A stretch of DNA of 64,000 nt from NCBI RefSeq assembly GCF_021271205.1, contig NZ_JAIWKS010000004.1, positions 62,001-126,000 of the forward strand. The letters run 5' to 3'. The position numbers and the translations under genes are program-made. Origin of the DNA: Pseudomonas uvaldensis. Its GTDB lineage: Bacteria > Pseudomonadota > Gammaproteobacteria > Pseudomonadales > Pseudomonadaceae. Positions 28,462 through 36,062 of the stretch are shown here, in pieces (the first letter of the stretch is position 1; each line of letters starts with the position of its first letter). The notes below the pieces were generated by a model. It worked only from the letters and a program-made list of their open reading frames with translations. It had not been told where the DNA came from and made no database searches.

Positions 28462-30061
28462 CGCCAAATGCCTTGCTTCGCAGTTTCTGATAACGCGCAT
28501 AACGCGCATCGGTATCGGGCATCATGCCCACCAGTTTCAGGCAGGCGCGACATTCCTCCAACAGCTCCGATTCCACGCTGGTATCGGTGCCATGCAGCAG
28601 GGACTGCGCCATGTTCAGGGCAATACTGATGTTCTTGGGTTGCATCTTCAGGGCACGGCGGAACAGCTCTCGCGCCTCCGGCAGCGCGCCGGTCTTGTAG
28701 ACACGCACGCCTTCGCGGTTCAGTTCGGCAGCGGCGTTGCCCTGGTTGAGGATGTTCGGGTCGTCGGTGAGCTTGGCGATGCCTTGCATCACCACAGGAT
28801 CATCGCCGTAGATTTCCGCGCAGTTCTTGAGCATCGATTCGCCGGCGCTGGTCTGGCCGAGCATCTGTAGCTGCTTGGCTACCAGCAGCGCGGCTTCGGC
28901 GCTCATGAACTGCTCCATGCCGTCGAGGCGCTGCAAGGCCTGTTCGGTGAGTTTTTCCGCGGTTTCGGCGTCGTTGAGCAACAGGCTGGTGGCTTTCATC
29001 AGCCGCGCCCGCACCTGCAGTCCCGGATCGTTGAGGTTTTCCTTGGCCACCGCACTCAGCGTGGTGTTGATTTCGAGCCGCGTGCGGGTATCCAGGCCTT
29101 TCTCGCTGCCCTTGCTGATCAGCGCATGGGCCAGGCCCAGGTTGCTTTCCGGGTCCTTGAAGCGCGACTGCGCGCCCTGCCCGACCGCCTGGCGATAAGC
29201 CCTGGAGGCGGTATCGTAGTCTTCGTTGGTCATCGCCAGCTTGCCCAGCAAGGATTGCCGACGGACCGCCAGCGGCGACAGGCGAACCGCCTCCTCCAGC
29301 ACGCTCTGCGCCTGCTTCGTGTCACCCTCGGCCACCAGCACATCGGCCATGCCGTCATACAAGGCCGGCATCATCGGGAACGTCTTCAGGGCTTTTTCAT
29401 AGACCGCCTTGGCCTGGCCTACCTGGCCGCGCTTGAACAGCAACTTGCCCAGGCCCGCATAGGCCCAGGGCAACGGGCGGTCCGCCAGGATGGTGTTGTA
29501 CAGACGCTCCAGGGCTTCGTTCTGATTCAAGTCGCGCAATGCATCGGCCCGATAACGCAGGCACAACGGCCCGTAGCGCGGATCCTGTTTACACAGGGCA
29601 ATACAGGCATTGAGCACTTCCAGCGGCTTGCCACGATCCAGGGCCTGGAGGATTGGCTTGAGCAGGGTCTTGCGCTGCTCCAACCGCTCCAGCCGCTGGG
29701 CCAGGCCTGAGCGGTTGAAGGGTTTGGTCAGGTACGCATCGGGCTCGTGCTCCAGCGCACTGAGCACCATGGCCTGACTGGTCTCGGCGGTCACCATGAG
29801 GAACACGCTTTCATGGCTGATCAGCTTCTCGACCATCAGGTCTTCCAGCACCTGCTGGCCGTTCTTGCGGCCGTCGCCCAGGTGATAATCCTGCAGGATG
29901 AAGTCATAGCGCTTCTGCGAACACATGCGCAGCGCGACTTCACCGGTGTCGGCGGTGTCTACGTCCTTGACGCCCAGCTCACGCAACATCGATCGGATGG
30001 AACTGCGGAAATCCGAGAAATCATCGACGATCAGAAAACTTTTTTGGTGGTACGCCAGCAT
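28454..30061 (-). CDS. Response regulator with C-terminal TPR domain
   Basis: A 535-residue protein: receiver domain (residues 8-125) with Asp13/Asp14, phospho-acceptor Asp58 (LQDYHLGD) and Lys in LTKPF, then a long array of tetratricopeptide-like helices (about 150-530). There is no DNA-binding or enzymatic output domain, so phosphorylation probably changes a protein-protein interaction. The start at 30061 (MLAYHQKSFLIVDDF) fits the receiver fold; earlier in-frame starts add a hydrophobic stretch not expected here. It is the first gene of a two-gene unit with the soluble kinase. Confidence 0.82.
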   Translation of the reverse strand: MLAYHQKSFLIVDDFSDFRSSIRSMLRELGVKDVDTADTGEVALRMCSQKRYDFILQDYHLGDGRKNGQQVLEDLMVEKLISHESVFLMVTAETSQAMVLSALEHEPDAYLTKPFNRSGLAQRLERLEQRKTLLKPILQALDRGKPLEVLNACIALCKQDPRYGPLCLRYRADALRDLNQNEALERLYNTILADRPLPWAYAGLGKLLFKRGQVGQAKAVYEKALKTFPMMPALYDGMADVLVAEGDTKQAQSVLEEAVRLSPLAVRRQSLLGKLAMTNEDYDTASRAYRQAVGQGAQSRFKDPESNLGLAHALISKGSEKGLDTRTRLEINTTLSAVAKENLNDPGLQVRARLMKATSLLLNDAETAEKLTEQALQRLDGMEQFMSAEAALLVAKQLQMLGQTSAGESMLKNCAEIYGDDPVVMQGIAKLTDDPNILNQGNAAAELNREGVRVYKTGALPEARELFRRALKMQPKNISIALNMAQSLLHGTDTSVESELLEECRACLKLVGMMPDTDARYARYQKLRSKAFGDE

Positions 30062-30407
30062 CGAGGATGTCCAGGCAAGTAAGAAAATAACCCAATGGCA
30101 TAACAACGAAACGCCGTGTCACAGCCCCGAGGCGCGCAGATGATAGCCACCAGCCGGCAACGTACAAGAGATTTCAGCAACCGCTTGGCCTGGCTGTGTC
30201 GTGACGCACATTGCGAGCCGAAACGTTGGAGACAACCGGGCTCATCGGGTTATCGGCAGCAGATGGCGTTCCGTTAAGGGCAACGTATGGGAGAAACCGA
30301 GCGTAGGGGATCGGCTACACAAAAAAGCCAATCGATCCGGGAGATACGAGAAGGGGGCAATGCGCTGGTGGGAGGCAGGTCGTCGATACCCGACCTGCTG
30401 ATATAAA
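30062..30407. other. Intergenic region between the TPR regulator and tRNA-Arg(CCT)
   Basis: I see no gene in these 346 bases. A stem CAGGTCG/CGACCTG (about 30376-30398), directly beyond the tRNA 3' end, may mark the end of the tRNA transcript although no T-run follows. The promoter of the TPR-regulator operon must also be here. Confidence 0.5.
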
Positions 30408-30484
30408 TGGTGTCCCAGGGCAGGTTCGAACTGCCAACCTTCCCCTTAGGAGGGGGATGCTCTATCCAATTGAGCTACTGAGAC
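30408..30484 (-). tRNA. tRNA-Arg (anticodon CCT)
   Basis: A 77-base cloverleaf with encoded CCA. The acceptor stem pairs GTCTCAG with CTGGGAC, the anticodon stem is TCCCC/GGGGA with loop CTCCTAA, and the T-arm is GGCAG-TTCGAAC-CTGCC. It reads AGG codons. This tRNA is often an integration site in Pseudomonas, but no integrase or repeated 3' end is seen nearby. Confidence 0.97.
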
Positions 30485-31011
30485 ACAGGTGATCACGAGA
30501 AGCATGACGCGATGAACGGCGAGCATGTTAACGGGCAGCCTTGCGTTTGTCATGTTGCGCATGGCTTTTTAAGTGTAGGCAAATGGTACAGCCCGCCGCC
30601 TCGACGAGCCAAGGCGGCATTCCCCCACACCGCTCATCCGCCTCCGGCCTTTTATCGTCCCAATTCGGCAGTTTGCCACTATCCTATACAAAACAAGGAC
30701 AGCACGGGCCCTATGTCCGCCGCTCCGGTTATCCGCCGGACGGTATGGCACATAGACACGATGCAGTGGTCACAACATGCGGACCTGTTGGTTTTTTCAA
30801 ACCAGTCCGCATTTTTTGATGAGGGGTACTGGCATAACGCCTTTACCCGGATCAGAATTTGTCACAGAATTGGCGCCAATGATCTGGCCATTTTGAGGCA
30901 TGATGCGGGCCTCTTAACAATTCAGGTTGAACATTTGGCAACAGCGCTTGTCCTATCGACATCCTGCGGCCAATCCCAAGAACCGCTCCCCTGAACTAAC
31001 CGGTTAAATAT
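30485..31011. other. 527-base region upstream of amrZ
   Basis: No supported gene; a 160-codon open frame here has no ribosome binding site and an unlikely composition. The right end must carry the amrZ promoter. A sequence resembling an AlgU (sigma-22) promoter, GAACAT-N16-TCCTA, is at 30929-30955, and AACCGGTT lies just before the amrZ start. Confidence 0.5.
30929..30955 (+). promoter_or_regulatory. Possible AlgU (sigma-22) promoter of amrZ
   Basis: GAACAT-N16-TCCTA compared with the AlgU consensus GAACTT-N16/17-TCTGA. It is 57 bases before the amrZ ATG. In P. aeruginosa amrZ is transcribed under AlgU control. The match is imperfect, so this is a weak candidate. Confidence 0.35.
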
Positions 31012-31338
31012 ATGCGCCCATTGAAACAGGCAATTTATTCCAGCCGTACGGCTGACAAGTTCGTCGTACGTTTGCCCGACGGAATGCGGGAACGCATTGC
31101 CGAGGTGGCTCGCAATCATCATCGCAGCATGAACTCTGAAATCATCGCGCGCCTTGAGCAAAGCCTCATTCAGGAAGGCGCGTTGGGTGAAGAACTGAGC
31201 ATGCGCCTGGACAGCCCCGAGCTGTCTTTGCATGAGCGTGAGCTGCTTCAGCGATTCCGACAACTCTCCCATCGCCAGCAGAACGCCCTCGTTTCGCTGA
31301 TTGCCCACGATGTAGAAATGACCGCAGACGCGTCCTGA
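31012..31338 (+). CDS. amrZ: AmrZ, ribbon-helix-helix regulator
   Basis: A 108-residue DNA-binding protein of the Arc/MetJ superfamily, matching P. aeruginosa AmrZ (AlgZ) from MRPLKQA onward. The beta-strand DNA-contacting segment is [12 protein letters not shown] (about residues 14-25), followed by the two helices [24 protein letters not shown]. The C-terminal helical part ([21 protein letters not shown]) makes tetramers. AmrZ regulates alginate, motility, c-di-GMP and iron genes in Pseudomonas. The start has no clear ribosome binding site but is conserved in the family. It is a single gene with its own terminator, in the same window as flagellar genes of the kind it represses. Confidence 0.93.
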   Translation: MRPLKQAIYSSRTADKFVVRLPDGMRERIAEVARNHHRSMNSEIIARLEQSLIQEGALGEELSMRLDSPELSLHERELLQRFRQLSHRQQNALVSLIAHDVEMTADAS

Positions 31339-31353
31339 TCGCAACCGGAACAC

Positions 31354-31384
31354 CCAAGCCAGCCTAGTGCTGGCTTTTTTTTGG
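31354..31384 (+). terminator. Terminator of amrZ
   Basis: Stem AAGCCAGC/GCTGGCTT followed by a run of eight T, 16 bases past the amrZ stop. Confidence 0.9.
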
Positions 31385-31508
31385 TCTTTTTATGGAGAAG
31401 GAACTGGCTCGCTGGGCGGCGAATCGAGCACAAAAATCGAATGATTAGAAAACCTGAGAGCGAGGACGGCTACGACACAACGCAAGCGAGCCCTCGCTAC
31501 GGAATGGG

Positions 31509-32951
31509 TCAGAGCAGGAAAATCGTCGCCAACCCCAGGAAGATAAAGAAACCGCCACTGTCGGTCATGGCCGTAATCATTACACTGGCTCCCATGGCGG
31601 GATCGCGGCCCAACCGGGCCAGCGTCATGGGAATCAAGACGCCCATCAAGGCCGCCAACAGCAGATTGAGCGTCATTGCGGCAGTCATCACGACGCCCAG
31701 CGACCAGCTGCCATAAAGCAGATACGCCACCACGCCGATTACACCTCCCCATAGCACGCCATTGATCAATGCCACGGCCAGTTCCTTGCGCATCAGGCGC
31801 GACGTATTACCCGTACTGACCTGGTCCAGCGCCATGGCGCGCACAATCATGGTGATGGTCTGGTTGCCGGAATTGCCTCCGATACCAGCCACGATGGGCA
31901 TCAACGCCGCCAATGCCACCAGCTTCTCGATGGAGCCCTCGAACAAACCGATGACCCGGGACGCGACAAATGCCGTGATCAGGTTGATCGCCAGCCACGC
32001 CCAACGGTTGCGCAGGGATTTCCAGACCGAGGCGAAGATGTCTTCCTCTTCCCGCAGACCGGCCATGCTGAGGACTTCGTTTTCACTCTCTTCACGAATG
32101 AGGTCGACCATTTCATCGATGGTCAGACGGCCGATCAACTTGCCGTTCTTATCGACCACCGGCGCGGAAATCAAGTCATAACGTTCGAACGCCTGGGCCG
32201 CATCGTAGGCGTCTTCGTCCGGCTGGAAACTCACCGGGTCGCTGGCCATGACCTCGGCCACCTGCTTTTCCGGATCGTTGACGAGCAACCGCTTGATCGG
32301 CAACACCCCCTTGAGCACACCGTCATAATCGACGACAAACAACTTATCGGTGTGACCCGGCAGCTCTTTGAGGCGGCGCAGGTAGCGCAATACCACTTCA
32401 AGACTGACGTCCTCACGGATCGTCACCATCTCGAAGTCCATCAGCGCACCGACCTGCTCCTCATCATAGGACAGCGCCGAACGTACCCGCTCACGCTGCT
32501 GGGCATCGAGGGATTCCATCAACTCGTGGACAACGTCCCGCGGCAGTTCGGGGGCAAGGTCCGCCAGTTCGTCGGCGTCCATTTCCTTGGCGGCCGCCAG
32601 CAGCTCGTGATCATCCATGTCGGCGATCAGGGTTTCGCGAACCGAGTCGGACACTTCGAGCAGGATGTCACCGTCGCGATCGGCCTGGACCAGTTGCCAG
32701 ACTGTCAGACGCTCTTCCAGCGGCAAGGCTTCGAGGATGTAGGCGACGTCGGCGGAGTGCAGGTCATCGAGCTTGCGTTGCAGCTCGACGAGGTTCTGCC
32801 GGTGAACCAGGTTCTCGACCCGGTCGTGATGCGGACCTTCCTGACGATGCGTCAGGTCTTCGACGACCCGCTGGCGATGCAGCAGCTCAACGACTTGAGC
32901 GAGACGGTCCTGAAGGCTTTCCTGTGTTTTCTTTACTTCTACTTCGGTCAT
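31509..32951 (-). CDS. mgtE: MgtE, magnesium transporter/channel
   Basis: A 480-residue Mg2+ channel of the MgtE/SLC41 family. Domains in order: helical N-domain (about 45-160), two CBS domains (about 165-290, with LFVVDYDGVLKGVLPIKRL and VVDKNGKLIGRLTIDEMVD), a connecting helix, and five membrane helices from about residue 315. The pore motif GGNSGNQ is near residue 363. The start at 32951 gives MTEVEVKKTQESL. In characterised MgtE the cytosolic domains close the pore when Mg2+ is high. About 200 bases upstream are two half-sites identical to those of the oprH-phoPQ promoter. Confidence 0.95.
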   Translation of the reverse strand: MTEVEVKKTQESLQDRLAQVVELLHRQRVVEDLTHRQEGPHHDRVENLVHRQNLVELQRKLDDLHSADVAYILEALPLEERLTVWQLVQADRDGDILLEVSDSVRETLIADMDDHELLAAAKEMDADELADLAPELPRDVVHELMESLDAQQRERVRSALSYDEEQVGALMDFEMVTIREDVSLEVVLRYLRRLKELPGHTDKLFVVDYDGVLKGVLPIKRLLVNDPEKQVAEVMASDPVSFQPDEDAYDAAQAFERYDLISAPVVDKNGKLIGRLTIDEMVDLIREESENEVLSMAGLREEEDIFASVWKSLRNRWAWLAINLITAFVASRVIGLFEGSIEKLVALAALMPIVAGIGGNSGNQTITMIVRAMALDQVSTGNTSRLMRKELAVALINGVLWGGVIGVVAYLLYGSWSLGVVMTAAMTLNLLLAALMGVLIPMTLARLGRDPAMGASVMITAMTDSGGFFIFLGLATIFLL

Positions 32952-33329
32952 AGGCGAACTCCACTCCCAGCAGTGGGCACGCCGGAAGGATCAATCGGTC
33001 AATTCATGATTGGTAAAACGCGGTATTGAGTAACTACTGGGTAAGTCCATGGAGATATTCCAAAGCCCCGGCGGGGCTGACGGGCGCAATCATACACCGC
33101 TTGGCGTTTTAAAACGTTAAAAAATCATGGCAAGAACAAGCGCTTGCGAGAGAAACCTGAACATAGGCTGAACCATGGAACTACGACGACTCATTCTGAA
33201 AAGAAAACACACCCCTGAGTATAAATGCAGCGGCTACCCTGAAGTCAATCAGCCAAGTCACGAACCTGCTCCCACAGGTTGGCCGGCTTAGCGACTCCCC
33301 CATCTTTCTACGTCAAGGACGACGCTCGA
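32952..33329. other. mgtE leader and promoter region
   Basis: No gene seen. It contains a hairpin AGCCCC-GGC-GGGGCT at 33064-33078 that would lie in the mgtE leader, the PhoP-type half-site pair at 33157-33173, and the promoter of the rightward small exported protein gene. Confidence 0.55.
33157..33173 (-). promoter_or_regulatory. PhoP-type half-site pair upstream of mgtE
   Basis: On the minus strand: GTTCAG, five bases, GTTCAG, an 11-base period identical in sequence, spacing and orientation to the array in front of oprH. It is about 206 bases upstream of the mgtE ATG. Control of a Mg2+ channel by PhoP fits the regulon's role, but the link is inferred. Confidence 0.6.
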
Positions 33330-33833
33330 ATGCTGGCCAACCGTTATTTACCGCTGCTCGCCACCCTGTGCTGCTCGCCTTCGTGGGCCGCCGAACACAT
33401 CGTTCATCGCTGCGAAGACCGCACGGGGCATATCACCTTTACCACCATGAGCTGCGGACCGGGGGAAGACTTGTCGTTGCAACGAGTCCACCCCTATAGC
33501 CCGGGCAGTATCGAGTCGACTACCGAATCAATGCTGCCCGAAGCCGAGCACCGGCAAACGTCAGGCAACAAGATCACGCGCAGGGAACCGACCGTGGTCG
33601 GCCAGTTCGAAGACCGCTGCGGGAATCAGATCAGCGCCAGGCAGCGCCGCGAAGCAATCATGGACAAACGGATTATCACCGGGATGAGCCAGCAGGATGT
33701 GCAGAGCGCCCTGGGCAAACCCGACTCGATCAAGATCCGCAATGCGAGCACTCGGTACACCTACAAAGCGAAGAAAGGCCGCAGCGCCGAGATTGTGTTC
33801 GATGAGAATGGATGCGTGAAAGGCAAATCGTAG
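33330..33833 (+). CDS. Small exported protein with DUF4124-like and OmlA/SmpA-like segments
   Basis: A 167-residue protein. The start was taken as ATG 33330 (MLANRYLPLLATLCCSPSWA), giving a signal peptide cleaved after SWA. The mature N-terminus, HRCEDRTGHITFTTMSC, has the paired cysteines and 'TF' pattern of DUF4124. The C-terminal third (IMDKRIITGMSQQDVQSALGKP...YTYKAKKGRSAEIVFDENGCVKG) resembles the SmpA/OmlA-type beta-lactamase-inhibitor-like fold. Function unknown; probably periplasmic. It lies upstream of a tRNA cluster and has its own terminator. Confidence 0.75.
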   Translation: MLANRYLPLLATLCCSPSWAAEHIVHRCEDRTGHITFTTMSCGPGEDLSLQRVHPYSPGSIESTTESMLPEAEHRQTSGNKITRREPTVVGQFEDRCGNQISARQRREAIMDKRIITGMSQQDVQSALGKPDSIKIRNASTRYTYKAKKGRSAEIVFDENGCVKGKS

Positions 33834-33837
33834 ATAG

Positions 33838-33868
33838 CAAAAAGCCCGCGTTAAACGCGGGCTTTTTG
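33838..33868 (+). terminator. Terminator after the small exported protein gene
   Basis: Stem AAGCCCGCG/CGCGGGCTT with flanking A and T runs, five bases past the stop codon. It would also end transcription from the tRNA cluster coming the other way. Confidence 0.9.
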
Positions 33869-33873
33869 TTGTA

Positions 33874-33950
33874 TGGTGCACTCGACAGGATTCGAACCTG
33901 TGACCGCTCGGTTCGTAGCCGAGTACTCTATCCAGCTGAGCTACGAGTGC
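33874..33950 (-). tRNA. tRNA-Arg (anticodon ACG), copy 1
   Basis: 77 bases with encoded CCA: acceptor GCACTCG/CGAGTGC, anticodon stem CTCGG/CCGAG with loop CTACGAA, T-arm ACAGG-TTCGAAT-CCTGT. Identical to the copy at 34024-34100. Confidence 0.97.
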
Positions 33951-34023
33951 AGGTTTGTGGTTTTATACCAGATCACAACTGGTTGAAGCCAAGTTATTTG
34001 CATTACTGCAAACGACTCTTAAA

Positions 34024-34100
34024 TGGTGCACTCGACAGGATTCGAACCTGTGACCGCTCGGTTCGTAGCCGAGTACTCTATCCAGCTGAGCTACGAGTGC
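34024..34100 (-). tRNA. tRNA-Arg (anticodon ACG), copy 2
   Basis: Identical 77-base sequence to copy 1, separated from it by 73 bases of unrelated spacer. The pair lies between tRNA-Ser and the small exported protein gene, probably in one transcript. Confidence 0.97.
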
Positions 34101-34206
34101 ATTTGTTGCCGCGCATTATAGGTCGTCAAATCGTTTTGTAAAGCGCTTTTTCCAGTAATTTCAATAACTTACCGAACAAGCCAAATTCAACGCACTACAT
34201 GAATAA

Positions 34207-34297
34207 TGGCGGAGAACGGGGGATTCGAACCCCCGACACCCTTTTGAGGTGTACTCCCTTAGCAGGGGAGCGCCTTCGGCCACTCGGCCAGCTCTCC
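34207..34297 (-). tRNA. tRNA-Ser (anticodon GCT)
   Basis: 91 bases with encoded CCA: acceptor GGAGAGC paired with the CGTTCTCC end, anticodon stem CTCCC/GGGAG with loop CTGCTAA, and the long variable arm of a serine tRNA. It is 62 bases downstream of csrA on the same strand. Confidence 0.97.
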
Positions 34298-34359
34298 GCA
34301 ACACGGGGCGTATATTAACCACCTTCCTCCCCGTTTGCAAACATAAAAATCGATAAAAA

Positions 34360-34548
34360 TTAATGGCTTGGTTCGTCGTCCTTCTCTTTCTTGATACGCA
34401 GGTAAATTTCCTCTCGGTGCACCGCAACCTCTTTCGGGGCGTTGACGCCGATACGAACCTGGTTTCCTTTGACGCCGAGCACGGTCACGGTGATTTCGCC
34501 ATCGCCAATAATCAGGCTCTCCGCGCACCGACGAGTCAGAATCAACAT
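34360..34548 (-). CDS. csrA: CsrA/RsmA, post-transcriptional regulator
   Basis: A 62-residue RNA-binding protein. The start is the ATG at 34548, giving the invariant MLILTRR; the strand-1 and strand-5 residues that bind GGA motifs (LTRR and VHREEIY) are intact. RsmA/CsrA represses translation of secondary metabolism, biofilm and secretion genes and is titrated by RsmY/RsmZ-type RNAs. The order lysC-csrA-tRNA-Ser-tRNA-Arg is standard in Pseudomonas. The gap to lysC has a strong terminator, so csrA has its own promoter between 34549 and 34690. Confidence 0.97.
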   Translation of the reverse strand: MLILTRRCAESLIIGDGEITVTVLGVKGNQVRIGVNAPKEVAVHREEIYLRIKKEKDDEPSH

Positions 34549-34689
34549 ACCTTTCTCCTCACGCAATTCAGTTCAGGGACAACAGTCTGCAAAAAAAGGG
34601 CATTGGGCCTACAACCAAAACGGTCGCTGCCTACAGGCCTAAGTATTGACCAGCGCGGGCAAAAGAACAGTTTTGAAACGCACCATTCA

Positions 34690-34723
34690 AAAAACAAAGG
34701 GCGCGGCCAAGCCGCGCCCTCTT
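34690..34723 (-). terminator. Terminator of lysC
   Basis: Stem GGGCGCGGC/GCCGCGCCC followed on the minus strand by TTTGTTTTTT, 11 bases past the lysC stop. Confidence 0.9.
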
Positions 34724-34733
34724 GAACAACGTC

Positions 34734-35975
34734 TTACTCGCCCTGGCGGGCGGCTGCATCAAGTTCGAAGGCCGTATGCAGGGCGCGCACGGCCAGTTCC
34801 AGGTATTTCTCTTCGATCACCACGGAAACCTTGATTTCCGAGGTCGAGATCATCTGGATGTTGATGCTTTCCTTGGCCAGGGATTCGAACATCCGGCTGG
34901 CCACGCCTGCGTGGGAGCGCATGCCGACGCCGACGATTGAGACCTTGGCGATCTTGGTGTCACCCACGACTTCCCGGGCACCGATTTCGGAGGCAGTTTT
35001 CTTCAGGACGGCTTCAGCGGCCTGGTAGTCGTTGCGGTGTACGGTGAAGGTGAAGTCGGTGGTGTTATCGTGCGAAACATTCTGCACGATCATGTCGACT
35101 TCGATGTTCGCGGCACTGATCGGGCCGAGAATCTTGAACGCCACGCCGGGGGTGTCTGGCACGCCACGGATGGTCAGCTTGGCTTCATCGCGGTTGAAGG
35201 CGATGCCGGAAATGATCGGCTGTTCCATGGATTCCTCTTCATCGATAGTAATGAGGGTGCCCGGACCCTCTTTGAAGCTGTGCAGGACGCGCAGCGGAAC
35301 GTTGTACTTGCCGGCGAATTCGACCGCCCGGATCTGCAGCACTTTCGAGCCGAGGCTGGCCATTTCCAGCATCTCTTCGAAGGTGATCTTGTCCAGGCGC
35401 TGAGCCACGGGAACCACCCGTGGATCAGTGGTGTAGACACCGTCCACGTCGGTGTAGATCTGGCACTCGTCAGCCTTGAGGGCCGCCGCCAGCGCAACGC
35501 CGGTAGTGTCCGAGCCGCCACGGCCGAGGGTGGTGATGTTGCCGTGTTCGTCCACACCCTGGAAACCGGCGACCACCACGACGCGACCGGCTTTCAGGTC
35601 GCCGCGAATCTTCTGGTCGTCGATCTGCAGGATACGCGCCTTGTTGTGCGCGCTGTCCGTCAGGATACGAACCTGGTTGCCGGTGTACGATACCGCCGGT
35701 ACACCACGCTTGATCAGCGCCATGGCCAGCAAGGCGATGGTCACCTGCTCGCCAGTGGAAACGATCACGTCCAGTTCGCGGGGAACCGGCTGCTGTTCGC
35801 CGCTGATTTGCTTGGCCAGATCGATCAGACGGTTGGTTTCGCCGCTCATTGCCGACAGCACAACCACCAGGTCATCGCCCGCATCACGGAATTTCTTAAC
35901 CTTGTCGGCGACTTGTTCGATTCTCTCGACAGTGCCGACCGAGGTGCCTCCAAATTTCTGTACGATCAAAGCCAT
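34734..35975 (-). CDS. lysC: LysC, aspartate kinase
   Basis: A 413-residue aspartokinase that phosphorylates aspartate, the first step to lysine, threonine and methionine. The kinase opening ALIVQKFGGTSVG, the catalytic-domain segment GFQGVDEHGNITTLGRGGSDTT and two C-terminal ACT domains (about residues 265-340 and 345-410) are present. The ACT domains bring feedback control by lysine and threonine in this family. It follows alaS after 87 bases and precedes csrA, the usual Pseudomonas order. Confidence 0.96.
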   Translation of the reverse strand: MALIVQKFGGTSVGTVERIEQVADKVKKFRDAGDDLVVVLSAMSGETNRLIDLAKQISGEQQPVPRELDVIVSTGEQVTIALLAMALIKRGVPAVSYTGNQVRILTDSAHNKARILQIDDQKIRGDLKAGRVVVVAGFQGVDEHGNITTLGRGGSDTTGVALAAALKADECQIYTDVDGVYTTDPRVVPVAQRLDKITFEEMLEMASLGSKVLQIRAVEFAGKYNVPLRVLHSFKEGPGTLITIDEEESMEQPIISGIAFNRDEAKLTIRGVPDTPGVAFKILGPISAANIEVDMIVQNVSHDNTTDFTFTVHRNDYQAAEAVLKKTASEIGAREVVGDTKIAKVSIVGVGMRSHAGVASRMFESLAKESINIQMISTSEIKVSVVIEEKYLELAVRALHTAFELDAAARQGE

Positions 35976-36062
35976 TTCAAAGCCGCCTCTGCCCGTGAAG
36001 GGCGCCCAATAGTTACTACGGCGGTCGGGCCCGCGACTAGACCGCGAGCCCGAAGCACCGCC

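Noticed and set aside
30512..30994. 160-codon open frame upstream of amrZ
   Set aside because: No ribosome binding site, no family resemblance, and it occupies the amrZ promoter region.
30408..34297. Genomic island at one of the tRNA genes
   Set aside because: No integrase, no repeated tRNA 3' end and only core genes between the tRNAs.
36012..36062. GC-rich stem between alaS and lysC as a terminator
   Set aside because: Imperfect stem with no T-run; readthrough from alaS to lysC remains possible.
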